This document shows positions 1 through 5,147 of a DNA stretch of 9,163 nucleotides, in pieces. Source of the DNA: an uncultured Mollicutes bacterium (GTDB taxonomy: Bacteria > Bacillota_I > Bacilli_A > RF39 > UBA660); contig URRF01000045.1 in the NCBI GenBank assembly GCA_900550145.1, positions 1 through 9,163 on the forward strand, given 5' to 3'. The position numbers were made by a program, and so were the translations under genes. The notes beneath the pieces were generated by a model that saw only the letters and a program-made list of their open reading frames with translations, did no database searches and was not told the DNA's origin. Each line of letters begins with the position of its first letter. Position 1 is the first letter of the stretch.

Positions 1-245
1 ATTCTGGATTTAATTTTTTAGGTTATAAGTTTAAGGTTATTAATAATAAAACGATGATTACAATTTCTAAGAATGCTTATGTAAGAGTGGTTAAGAATTT
101 AAATGTGAAAATGAAAAATTATAGTAATAGCAATTTTTGTTATTATTATAATTCTTTTAGTAATTATTATAATAGTTTTAAATATAGTAAGAGTTTTAAA
201 ATAAAAAGGACAATTAATAAAAGACCATTAAGGTCTTTCAAATAA
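1..245 (+). CDS. C-terminal fragment of a probable reverse transcriptase (RNA-directed DNA polymerase), 5' end outside window
   Basis: The frame is open from base 3 to the TAA at 243-245, and the gene begins before the window. The first visible residues read SGFNFLGYKFKVINNKT, then a lysine/valine-rich stretch. The pattern 'F-x-FLGY+F...NNKT' followed by a basic helix resembles the segment just after the catalytic fingers/palm of bacterial group II-like and DGR-like reverse transcriptases, recalled from family knowledge. The end is a Tyr/Asn/Ser-rich tail with a small internal repeat (YYNSFSN, then YYNSFKY), comparable to the 'SYxGHxKYSNS' tails of these enzymes. The catalytic YxDD motif would lie upstream and cannot be seen, so the family call is tentative. 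An ATG at 54 is internal and has no ribosome site. The gene's last codons overlap the hairpin that also ends the convergent gene. Confidence 0.45.
   Translation, partial: SGFNFLGYKFKVINNKTMITISKNAYVRVVKNLNVKMKNYSNSNFCYYYNSFSNYYNSFKYSKSFKIKRTINKRPLRSFK
220..238. terminator. Hairpin shared by two convergent genes (probable bidirectional terminator)
   Basis: AAAGACC (220-226) pairs perfectly with GGTCTTT (232-238) around a 5-nt loop. Read on the minus strand the stem runs into TTTTATTAATT, a good intrinsic terminator for the minus-strand DUF378 gene, whose stop codon (228-230) lies in the loop. On the plus strand the stem is followed by CAAATAAATC, a weaker terminator for the reverse transcriptase-like gene. 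Confidence 0.6.
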
Positions 246-428
246 ATCTATTAATAATCCAATATTGATTAATCCAGATAAACCTACTAATCCATATATT
301 ATAAGTGTTACTAGATTTCTATCTCCAAATAAAGATGCGACTAAATCATAGTTAAATAATGCGATTAATCCCCAGTTTAGTGCGCCAACTATTGTTAGTA
401 TAAGTGCAATTATATATATAGTTTTCAT
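228..428 (-). CDS. DUF378 family small membrane protein (YuzA-like)
   Basis: A 66-residue hydrophobic protein with two predicted membrane segments. It begins MKTIYIIALILTIVGALNWG, then has LFNYDLVASLFG and a second hydrophobic helix around IIYGLVGLSGLINIGLLIDL. The pattern 'NWGLxxLFxxDLVAxLFG...IYxLVGLxGL' is that of DUF378, a family of short membrane proteins of unknown function in bacilli and many other bacteria. The frame extends 6 codons further to an ATG at 446, but the ATG at 428 is preferred because AGGAGG sits 4 nt before it and is itself inside the extension. It faces the upstream reverse transcriptase-like gene tail to tail and diverges from the lipoprotein gene. No clear promoter could be picked out in 447-538 on this strand. 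Confidence 0.85.
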   Translation of the reverse strand: MKTIYIIALILTIVGALNWGLIALFNYDLVASLFGDRNLVTLIIYGLVGLSGLINIGLLIDLFERP

Positions 429-429
429 A

Positions 430-438
430 TATCCTCCT
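430..438 (-). promoter_or_regulatory. Shine-Dalgarno site that decides the DUF378 start
   Basis: On the minus strand an AGGAGG core is followed by ATAT and then the ATG at 428. It lies within the six-codon extension from the ATG at 446, so it marks the downstream ATG as the real start. Confidence 0.7.
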
Positions 439-480
439 TTTTTCATTAATTATGGTGTGCTGTTTTTTTTAATTTATTCA

Positions 481-534
481 TGAATATTTAAAGAATATAT
501 CCATATAATTAATTGAATATATAAAAAAGAGGTG
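481..534 (+). promoter_or_regulatory. Probable promoter and ribosome site of the lipoprotein gene
   Basis: A perfect TATAAT (504-509) lies 17 bp after a poor -35 candidate TGAATA (481-486). An AGAGGTG ribosome site (528-534) precedes the ATG at 539 by 4 nt. Because no terminator is visible between the broken 5' fragment and the element genes, this host promoter may also transcribe into the element. Confidence 0.5.
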
Positions 535-807
535 AATAATGAAAAAAGTTTTAATTTTATCTATATCTTTATTGTGCTTATTTATGCTTACTGGTTGTGG
601 TAAATATGGGAAAAGTGAAATTATGAAGGATTTAAATAAGAAAATTAAAAATACAAAAGCATATTATGTAGAAGGAGAAATGGAAATAATTAATAATGAG
701 GATACTTATAAGTATAATGTTAAAGTATCTTATAAGGCGAAGGATTATTATAAAGTTAGTTTGAAAAATCAATCTAATAATCATGAACAAATAATTTTAA
801 AGAATGA

Positions 808-838
808 TGATGGAGTATATGTTTTAACACACAAAAGT
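808..838 (+). other. attL (host attB half joined to element attP half)
   Basis: The left part (TGATGG at 808-813 and the next 7 nt) belongs to the host gene, and the right part contains the element arm TAACACACAAAAGT (825-838). The inferred crossover dinucleotide is GT at 821-822. It lies 7 nt from the host arm and 2 nt from the element arm, the same spacings as at attR. Confidence 0.75.
821..830 (+). repeat. 10-bp direct repeat, left copy (GTTTTAACAC)
   Basis: Identical to 3660-3669. The flanking bases differ on both sides (T/G before, A/C after), so the repeat is exactly 10 bp. Serine recombinases need only the central 2 bp to match; the other 8 bp reflect chance or selected likeness between attB and attP on that side. 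Confidence 0.9.
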
Positions 839-905
839 ACTAAATAAAAAAATAAATGAATAAAGATATGTTTAATTTGGTGTATATACATTTATAGAGG
901 TGACT

Positions 906-1058
906 ATGAAAGAATATAAAGTAAACAATATATTTAAGGAATCGGGAGTAACGCTAAATGAAATAATAAGTAATTATTTATTGTCTTTTCTAGATGAGGA
1001 ATTTAATTTATATGAAAATAATGGTATGGGAAATGCCAATATAATTTCAAATTTATAG
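906..1058 (+). CDS. Small 50-residue protein coupled to the serine recombinase (unknown function)
   Basis: ATG at 906 has a strong ribosome site (AGAGGTG, from 896) 3 nt upstream, and the frame ends at TAG 1056-1058, only 2 nt before the recombinase ATG at 1061. The recombinase has no good ribosome site of its own, so the two are probably translationally coupled. The product begins MKEYKVNNIFKESGVTLNEI and continues through an amphipathic, acidic helix (SNYLLSFLDEEF) to an Asn-rich end; no membrane segment or metal motif is present. Short ORFs directly before serine recombinases, with an 'IF-x-E-x-G-x-TL-x-EII' start, are common in Firmicutes as I recall, but no function is known to me. Candidate roles are recombination directionality factor or recombinase partner, both inferred only from position. 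Confidence 0.75.
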   Translation: MKEYKVNNIFKESGVTLNEIISNYLLSFLDEEFNLYENNGMGNANIISNL

Positions 1059-1060
1059 TC

Positions 1061-2644
1061 ATGATAACAAACACAATTTATAAGGTAGGAATATATTTAA
1101 GATTATCTAGAGAAGATGAAAGATTAGGTGAAAGTGGTAGTATCTCTACTCAAAGAGATTTGCTTTTGAATTATATTAGAGATAATAATTTAATGTTTAT
1201 CGATGAGTATGTAGATGATGGTGTATCTGGAACAACTTTTGATAGAGCTGGATTTAATCGAATGATTAAGGATTGTGAAGAAAAAAAGATTAATATGATT
1301 ATAACTAAAGATACATCAAGATTAGGACGTGATCATATTGAATTTGGTTATTATGTGGAAAGGTATTTTCCAGAACATAATATTAGATATGTAGCTGTTA
1401 ATGACGGAATAGATACTTTTAATAATAGTAGCGCTAATGATATGTTAGTATTTAAAAGTGCTTTTAATGATATGTATGTTAAAGATATTTCAAACAAACA
1501 GAGAAGTTCGTTATATACTAAAAAAAGAAATGGACAATTTATTGGAGCTTATGCACCATATGGTTATAATAAGTCAAAAGAAGATAAACATAAATTGGTA
1601 ATTAATGAAAAAGAAGCTGAAATAGTAAAAAGAATATTTAATATGTTTGCTAGTGGAAATTCATTAACAACGATATGTAATAAGTTGACTGATGAAAAAA
1701 TACCAACGCCAAGTATATCTAAGGGAATGAATATGGGTCAAAAAAACTTACATTATGGTGTTTGGTCAACTAGAACAGTAAATGATATTTTAAAATGTCC
1801 AACTTATATTGGTAATTTAGCACAGGGAAAGCAAAAAAAGATTAATTATAAATCTAAGAAGAGAGTTCATAATAAAGAAGAGAATTGGATTATAAAGGAA
1901 AATGTAGTAACACCGATAATAGAAAAAGATGTTTTTGAATTAGTTCAAAATATGTTTAAGAGTAATAGAAATAGACAAGGTGATGGTATAACAGATAAAT
2001 TATTGCTTAGGGGATTAATATATTGTAAAGAGTGTGGTCATACTATTGGTTTTAGGGCACATAAACAATTAACTAAAAAAAATGGCGAAGTTATCAGAAT
2101 ATATGGGAATTGTAATTATTGGACTAAAAGAAAAAAACAAAATGTATGTACACCACATAGTATTAAATATAATGACATAGAAACGCTTGTAATAAATAAT
2201 ATAAAAAATATGTATATTAAATATTTAAGTGAATCTAAATTAAAAAACATATTATTATTATCAGATAAATTAAAAAATAAAACAACTGAAATAAAAATGC
2301 AAATATTAAAGTCAGAAAATAATATTGAAGTATTAAATAAAAAAATAGATGATTGTTATAATGATAAATTAGAAGGAAATATTACATTGGATATGTATAA
2401 GAGAATTTGTAATAATTTAATACTTCAAATTAAATTGAACGAAACAAAAATAGAAGAATATAGAAAAAACTTATTTGAATTAGAAAATAATAAAATATTT
2501 GAACAAGATTATTATAAAGTAAAATTAAAAGAATTTATGTCTTTAAAAAATCCATCTAGAGCTTTATTAACATCTTTGATAAACAAAATTGAAATTACGG
2601 AAGAAAATAATATAGATATATATTATAAATTTAAATTAATTTGA
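1061..2644 (+). CDS. Large serine recombinase (site-specific integrase/excisionase of the element)
   Basis: 527 residues with the full layout of a large serine recombinase. The N-terminal resolvase domain (about 6-150) contains YLRLSRED with nucleophile Ser16, the DDGVSGTTFDRAGFNRM segment and the TKDTSRLGRD active-site arginines. A recombinase DNA-binding domain follows (about 165-265, with YAPYGYNKS and VWSTRTVNDILKCPTYIGN). A zinc ribbon (about 321-364) has Cys322, Cys325, Cys351 and Cys363. A long coiled coil lies at about 385-480, and a C-terminal tail ends ITEENNIDIYYKFKLI. It would cut and join attP and attB at a 2-bp core through a phosphoserine link. The type resembles TndX/TnpX recombinases of clostridial elements. 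It stops at TGA, the only TGA stop in the window. All catalytic landmarks are present, so it should be active. Confidence 0.95.
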   Translation: MITNTIYKVGIYLRLSREDERLGESGSISTQRDLLLNYIRDNNLMFIDEYVDDGVSGTTFDRAGFNRMIKDCEEKKINMIITKDTSRLGRDHIEFGYYVERYFPEHNIRYVAVNDGIDTFNNSSANDMLVFKSAFNDMYVKDISNKQRSSLYTKKRNGQFIGAYAPYGYNKSKEDKHKLVINEKEAEIVKRIFNMFASGNSLTTICNKLTDEKIPTPSISKGMNMGQKNLHYGVWSTRTVNDILKCPTYIGNLAQGKQKKINYKSKKRVHNKEENWIIKENVVTPIIEKDVFELVQNMFKSNRNRQGDGITDKLLLRGLIYCKECGHTIGFRAHKQLTKKNGEVIRIYGNCNYWTKRKKQNVCTPHSIKYNDIETLVINNIKNMYIKYLSESKLKNILLLSDKLKNKTTEIKMQILKSENNIEVLNKKIDDCYNDKLEGNITLDMYKRICNNLILQIKLNETKIEEYRKNLFELENNKIFEQDYYKVKLKEFMSLKNPSRALLTSLINKIEITEENNIDIYYKFKLI

Positions 2645-2680
2645 GGGAAATCTAACATTTTTCTAGTATACTAATAGTAG

Positions 2681-2687
2681 AGGAGGT
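2681..2687 (+). promoter_or_regulatory. Strong ribosome site of the RhuM-Fic gene
   Basis: AGGAGGT lies 12 nt before the ATG at 2700, a little far but the strongest site of the element. A TATACT at 2667-2672 could be a -10 box for separate expression, but its only -35 candidate (TTGAGG, 2641-2646) is at a poor 20-bp spacing. Confidence 0.5.
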
Positions 2688-2699
2688 AAAAAGTTAAAT

Positions 2700-3635
2700 A
2701 TGAATAATGAGATTATATTATTTGAAAATCAGGAAGTTAAATTAGAAGTTAATATGAAGGATGAAACAGTATGGTTAAATGCTAATCAACTGTCTAAATT
2801 ATTTGGTAGAGATAGTAAAACCATTAGAAAGCATATTAATAATGCTTTGAATGAAGAACTAGATAATTCAGCTGTCGCAAAATTTGCGACAACTGCAAAA
2901 GATGGTAAAACTTATCAAGTAGAATATTATAATTTAGATATGATAATTAGTATTGGATATCGTGTTAAAAGTCAAAATGGTGTTATTTTTAGAAAATGGG
3001 CAAATAAAGTATTAAAAGATTATCTATTAAAAGGTTATGCAGTTAATCAAAAAAGATTAGAATATCTTGAAAAAACGATTAAATTAATTGATATTGCTGG
3101 AAGAATAGATATAGAATTAAAAGGAACAGAAGCTCAAGAAATAATTAAAGTAATAAATAATTATTCAAACGCTTTAAATTTGCTTGATGATTATGATCAC
3201 AAGAGAATAACTAGACCAAATGGAACTAAAGATGATAAAAAGATTACTTATGAAGATTGTATGAATATAGTTAGTAAGCTTAAATTTAATAGTGATAGTG
3301 ATTTATTTGCACTTGAAAGAGATAAAGGACTTGAATCGATAATTAGAAATATTTATGGGTCATTTAATGGAAAAGATGTTTATCCCACTATACAAGAAAA
3401 AGCTGCTAACTTTTTATATTTGATTACAAAGAATCATATTTTTATAGATGGTAATAAAAGGATAGCTGCAACTTTATTTATATATTTTTTGAAATTTTAT
3501 AATATTTTATATAAAAATGAAAGACAAGTTATTGATAACAATACATTAGTAGCAATTACATTATTAATTGCACAATCCAATCCAAAAGAGAAAGGTATAT
3601 TAATAGATTTAGTAATGAATTTTTTGGATGAATAA
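2700..3635 (+). CDS. RhuM-domain/Fic-Doc fusion protein (element cargo)
   Basis: 311 residues. The N-terminal half (about 5-120) is a RhuM-type domain, seen in VWLNANQLSKLFGRDSKTI, AVAKFATTAKDGKTY, YYNLDMIISIGYRVKS and FRKWANKVLKDYLLKGYAVN. Its first part looks like a helix-turn-helix. A linker helix (about 120-165) leads to a C-terminal Fic/Doc domain, whose signature HIFIDGNKR spans His246 to Arg254. Fic enzymes transfer AMP or other groups to proteins; Doc, which also has NKR rather than NGR in the motif, phosphorylates EF-Tu. I see no inhibitory helix motif [S/T]xxxE[G/N] and no separate antitoxin gene beside it. Such RhuM-Fic proteins are often listed as 'virulence RhuM/death-on-curing' proteins, with function unproven. 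It follows the recombinase by 55 bp and ends just before the right terminus, so it is the only cargo. A toxin, stabilising or host-modifying role is inferred. Confidence 0.88.
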   Translation: MNNEIILFENQEVKLEVNMKDETVWLNANQLSKLFGRDSKTIRKHINNALNEELDNSAVAKFATTAKDGKTYQVEYYNLDMIISIGYRVKSQNGVIFRKWANKVLKDYLLKGYAVNQKRLEYLEKTIKLIDIAGRIDIELKGTEAQEIIKVINNYSNALNLLDDYDHKRITRPNGTKDDKKITYEDCMNIVSKLKFNSDSDLFALERDKGLESIIRNIYGSFNGKDVYPTIQEKAANFLYLITKNHIFIDGNKRIAATLFIYFLKFYNILYKNERQVIDNNTLVAITLLIAQSNPKEKGILIDLVMNFLDE

Positions 3636-3643
3636 TGAATTAA

Positions 3644-3674
3644 ACTTTTGTGTGTTATGGTTTTAACACCATCA
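3644..3674 (+). other. attR (element attP half joined to host attB half)
   Basis: The element arm ACTTTTGTGTGTTA (3644-3657) is the exact reverse complement of the arm at 825-838. After TG comes the crossover GT (3660-3661), then 7 nt and the host arm CCATCA (3669-3674), the reverse complement of TGATGG at 808-813. It also creates an ATG (3657-3659) in frame with the lipoprotein 3' fragment. Confidence 0.75.
3660..3669 (+). repeat. 10-bp direct repeat, right copy (GTTTTAACAC)
   Basis: Right copy of the repeat at 821-830. It encodes the end of the VLT segment in the restored lipoprotein frame. Confidence 0.9.
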
Positions 3675-4379
3675 CTTAATAAGAGTTTTAAGTTTGAAAG
3701 TGAATGGCCTTATAATAATTCTCAGGTTTATCTGTTACAATCTGTTGTTAATGATATTAATAATGATAAGGCCTTATCTTTTGAGGAAAAGGATGATAGG
3801 TATGTGTTTACTACTTCTGTAAATTATCCTAATAATAGAAGTTTGGTAAAACAAATGATTTATTTTGATAAAAAATTGAATTTAAAAGAAATTCATGTTA
3901 TAAATGAAAAAGGTACTGCTGAGATTAAGATGACATATAAAACTATTGATAATAGTCCAACATTCTCTGATGATTATTTTGCGCTAACAAAGAACATTGA
4001 AACATCTGTTATAGATGAAAATACAAAAGTTGTTACAAGTATAGATGATACAATATTCCCTATGTTTTTGCCTGAGAATACTAAGTTACAAGCACAAGAT
4101 ACAATAGCTAAAAGTGATGGTGAAAGAGTAATATTAACATTTAGTGGTGATAAACCATTTGTACTTGTGGAAGAAACTGTATCAATACCTAAGGAATTAG
4201 AAATAATACCTACAATAGGAGAACCAACTTTACTTATGGATACGATTGGATCATTATCTACTAATTCAGTTTCCTGGATAAGTAATGGTATGGAATATTA
4301 TGTTGCATCTGAGGTTATGAGTCAAGATGAACTTATAAGTGTTGCGAAATCAATAAGTACTATACCAGTAATGAAATAG
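3660..4379 (+). pseudogene. 3' fragment of the disrupted LolA/GerS-like lipoprotein gene
   Basis: This frame carries the C-terminal 236 residues of the lipoprotein, starting PSLNKSFKFESEWPYNNSQ and ending STIPVMK at TAG 4377-4379. The body is rich in beta-strand pattern, and its end (NSVSWISNGMEYYVASEVMSQDEL) resembles the C-terminal part of LolA-like lipoproteins of Clostridia and Bacilli. The open frame extends back into the element to a TTG at 3648 and includes an ATG at 3657-3659 supplied by the right end of the element, but neither has a Shine-Dalgarno site. Any product would lack the signal peptide and stay in the cytoplasm. No frameshift or stop occurs inside the fragment, so the gene would work again if the element left precisely. 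The lack of decay suggests a recent insertion or frequent excision. Confidence 0.85.
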
Positions 4380-4401
4380 ATATTATGTCTATTTCTTTTT
4401 T
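4373..4401 (+). terminator. Rho-independent terminator of the lipoprotein gene
   Basis: GAAATAGA (4373-4380) pairs with TCTATTTC (4388-4395) around a 7-nt loop and is followed by six T. The stem includes the stop codon TAG (4377-4379). Confidence 0.8.
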
Positions 4402-4492
4402 GATTGATAGGTAAAAATTAAGTCAAATCATTTATTTGTTATTTATTAGAGTGTTATTTAGTTCGAAAAATTAATAGTTTATATATAGAACA

Positions 4493-4533
4493 TTGATTTT
4501 TGTGTATAACTTTGTTACAATTACATTGGTGAT
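4493..4533 (+). promoter_or_regulatory. Promoter and ribosome site of the membrane thioredoxin-like gene
   Basis: TTGATT (4493-4498), 17 bp, then TACAAT (4516-4521) with an extended -10 TG at 4513-4514. GGTGAT (4528-4533) is the ribosome site for the ATG at 4538. The open frame can be read back to a TTG at 4493, but that TTG is the -35 box, so the longer start is rejected. The leader would be very short, about 10 nt. Confidence 0.6.
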
Positions 4534-4537
4534 AGAA

Positions 4538-5068
4538 ATGGCAAATAGAAAACAAAGAAGAATGTCAAAGGAAATAAAAAGGGATAGTAATTATGAATAT
4601 GAGGAGAGGACAAAGAATATAATAATAACATTGGTTGTTGTGCTTTTAGTATTTGGTTTGTTTTATTTGATTACTGTTTTAATTAATAATAGTAATAGAA
4701 AATTAAATACTGCAGATCCAAAACCAGAGGTTAGTGAAATTCAATATTATGAAATATTAGGTGATGATACTTTTACTATGAGTCCAGATGAGTATTATGT
4801 TTTATTCTACGATTTTGAAGGACCATCTGCTGTGTATTATGATTATATGTTTAGTAAATATGCAAGTGGTAGTGATAAATATATATATAAGGTGGATTTG
4901 TCTAAGGGATTTAATACTAAATTTGTTTCAGAGAGTACAAATGAGTATGCTAGTGAAGCAGGAGAATTAAAGGTTAAGGATGGAACGTTGATAAGAATAA
5001 GTTATGGCAGAAATGTAGAATATATTGATAGTTCATCAACGGATATTGCTAATGTATTGTTAGGTTAA
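4538..5068 (+). CDS. Single-pass membrane protein with a possible cysteine-less thioredoxin-like outer domain
   Basis: 176 residues. It has a short basic cytoplasmic start (MANRKQRRMSKEIKRD), a membrane helix at about 27-50, a linker, and an extracytoplasmic domain from about 66. In that domain the order strand YYVLFYDF, helix SAVYYDYMFSKYA, strand KYIYKVDL, then KVKDGTLIRISYG-RNVEYIDSS and a last helix TDIANVL matches a thioredoxin fold. The positions where CxxC should follow the first strand read FEGPSAVYY, and the protein has no cysteine at all. If the fold is right it is not a redox enzyme and would act as a binding or chaperone-like domain. I do not recognise a named family; the fold is inferred from pattern alone. 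The start at 4538 is chosen over the TTG at 4493 because of the ribosome site and the promoter position. It has its own terminator at 5067-5098. Confidence 0.75.
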   Translation: MANRKQRRMSKEIKRDSNYEYEERTKNIIITLVVVLLVFGLFYLITVLINNSNRKLNTADPKPEVSEIQYYEILGDDTFTMSPDEYYVLFYDFEGPSAVYYDYMFSKYASGSDKYIYKVDLSKGFNTKFVSESTNEYASEAGELKVKDGTLIRISYGRNVEYIDSSSTDIANVLLG

Positions 5069-5098
5069 AAAGTAACTAGTAGTTACTTTTTATTTTGA
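5067..5098 (+). terminator. Rho-independent terminator after the thioredoxin-like gene
   Basis: AAAAAGTAAC (5067-5076) pairs perfectly with GTTACTTTTT (5082-5091) around a 5-nt loop, and T-rich sequence follows. The first arm starts inside the stop codon. Confidence 0.8.
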
Positions 5099-5126
5099 TT
5101 TTTCTTTTTTTATGATATTATTAATT

Positions 5127-5141
5127 TATAATAAAGGATGT
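5127..5141 (+). promoter_or_regulatory. Possible -10 box and ribosome site of the C39 peptidase gene
   Basis: TATAAT (5127-5132) is followed by AAAGGATG (5134-5141), 6 nt before the ATG at 5148. No convincing -35 box is visible, and the -10 is so close to the ribosome site that a transcript from it would lose that site, so the promoter call is weak. Confidence 0.35.
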
Positions 5142-5147
5142 TGATTT

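Larger units (their letters stand above)
539..847 (+). pseudogene. 5' fragment of LolA/GerS-like lipoprotein gene, disrupted by mobile element
   Basis: The first 97 residues are native. They comprise a lipoprotein signal peptide (MKK, hydrophobic core, lipobox LTGC with Cys20) followed by a charged extracytoplasmic start and alternating strands typical of the LolA/LolB-like fold (YYVEGEMEI, YKYNVKVSY, YYKVSLKN, EQIILKNDDGVYVLT). The frame then enters the element and ends after five foreign residues (HKSTK) at the TAA at 845-847. Removing 2,839 bp joins Thr97 directly to the PSLNKSFKF frame at 3669-4379, rebuilding an intact protein of 333 residues. The family (outer membrane lipoprotein-sorting protein-like, COG2834-type, including clostridial GerS) is recognised from the VYVLTPSLNKSFKF...WPYNNSQ motif. 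In a Gram-positive cell it would be a membrane-anchored outer-face lipoprotein. As it stands, only a short truncated lipoprotein can be made. Confidence 0.85.
821..3659 (+). mobile_element. 2,839-bp serine-recombinase integrative element inserted in a lipoprotein gene
   Basis: The element is bounded by a 10-bp direct repeat GTTTTAACAC (821-830 and 3660-3669) and by 14-bp perfect inverted repeats at its termini (825-838 and 3644-3657). It holds a 50-residue ORF, a 527-residue large serine recombinase and a 311-residue RhuM-Fic protein, all in the direction of the host gene. Excision at the repeat restores the host reading frame exactly. There are no conjugation, replication or structural genes, so it would depend on its recombinase for integration and excision and on other elements for transfer. 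The recombinase reads away from attL and the cargo stops 9 bp from the right inverted repeat, so there is almost no spare DNA. Confidence 0.88.

Noticed and set aside
130..200. DGR-type variable or template repeat in the Tyr/Asn/Ser-rich tail
   Set aside because: The TATTATAAT repeats are explained by the encoded tail, and no second copy with adenine-specific changes is in the window.
429..446. Six-codon extension of the DUF378 protein
   Set aside because: It contains the AGGAGG ribosome site of the downstream ATG at 428.
2873..2891. 19-bp palindrome TGTCGCAAAATTTGCGACA inside the RhuM-Fic gene
   Set aside because: It encodes the AVAKFATT motif that is typical of RhuM domains, so the protein sequence explains most of it. 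It is a possible site for self-regulation but has no other support.
821..3669. Insertion sequence with transposition target duplication
   Set aside because: The 10-bp direct repeat could be read as a target duplication. The serine recombinase, the agreeing attP and attB dyads and the restored host frame when one copy is kept fit site-specific recombination better; no DDE transposase is present.
4493..4537. N-terminal extension of the thioredoxin-like protein from TTG
   Set aside because: The TTG is the -35 box of the likely promoter, and the ATG at 4538 has a ribosome site and a typical basic start.
4788..4970. Plus-strand open frame of 60 codons
   Set aside because: It lies wholly within the thioredoxin-like gene in another frame, has no ribosome site and its product has no recognisable pattern.
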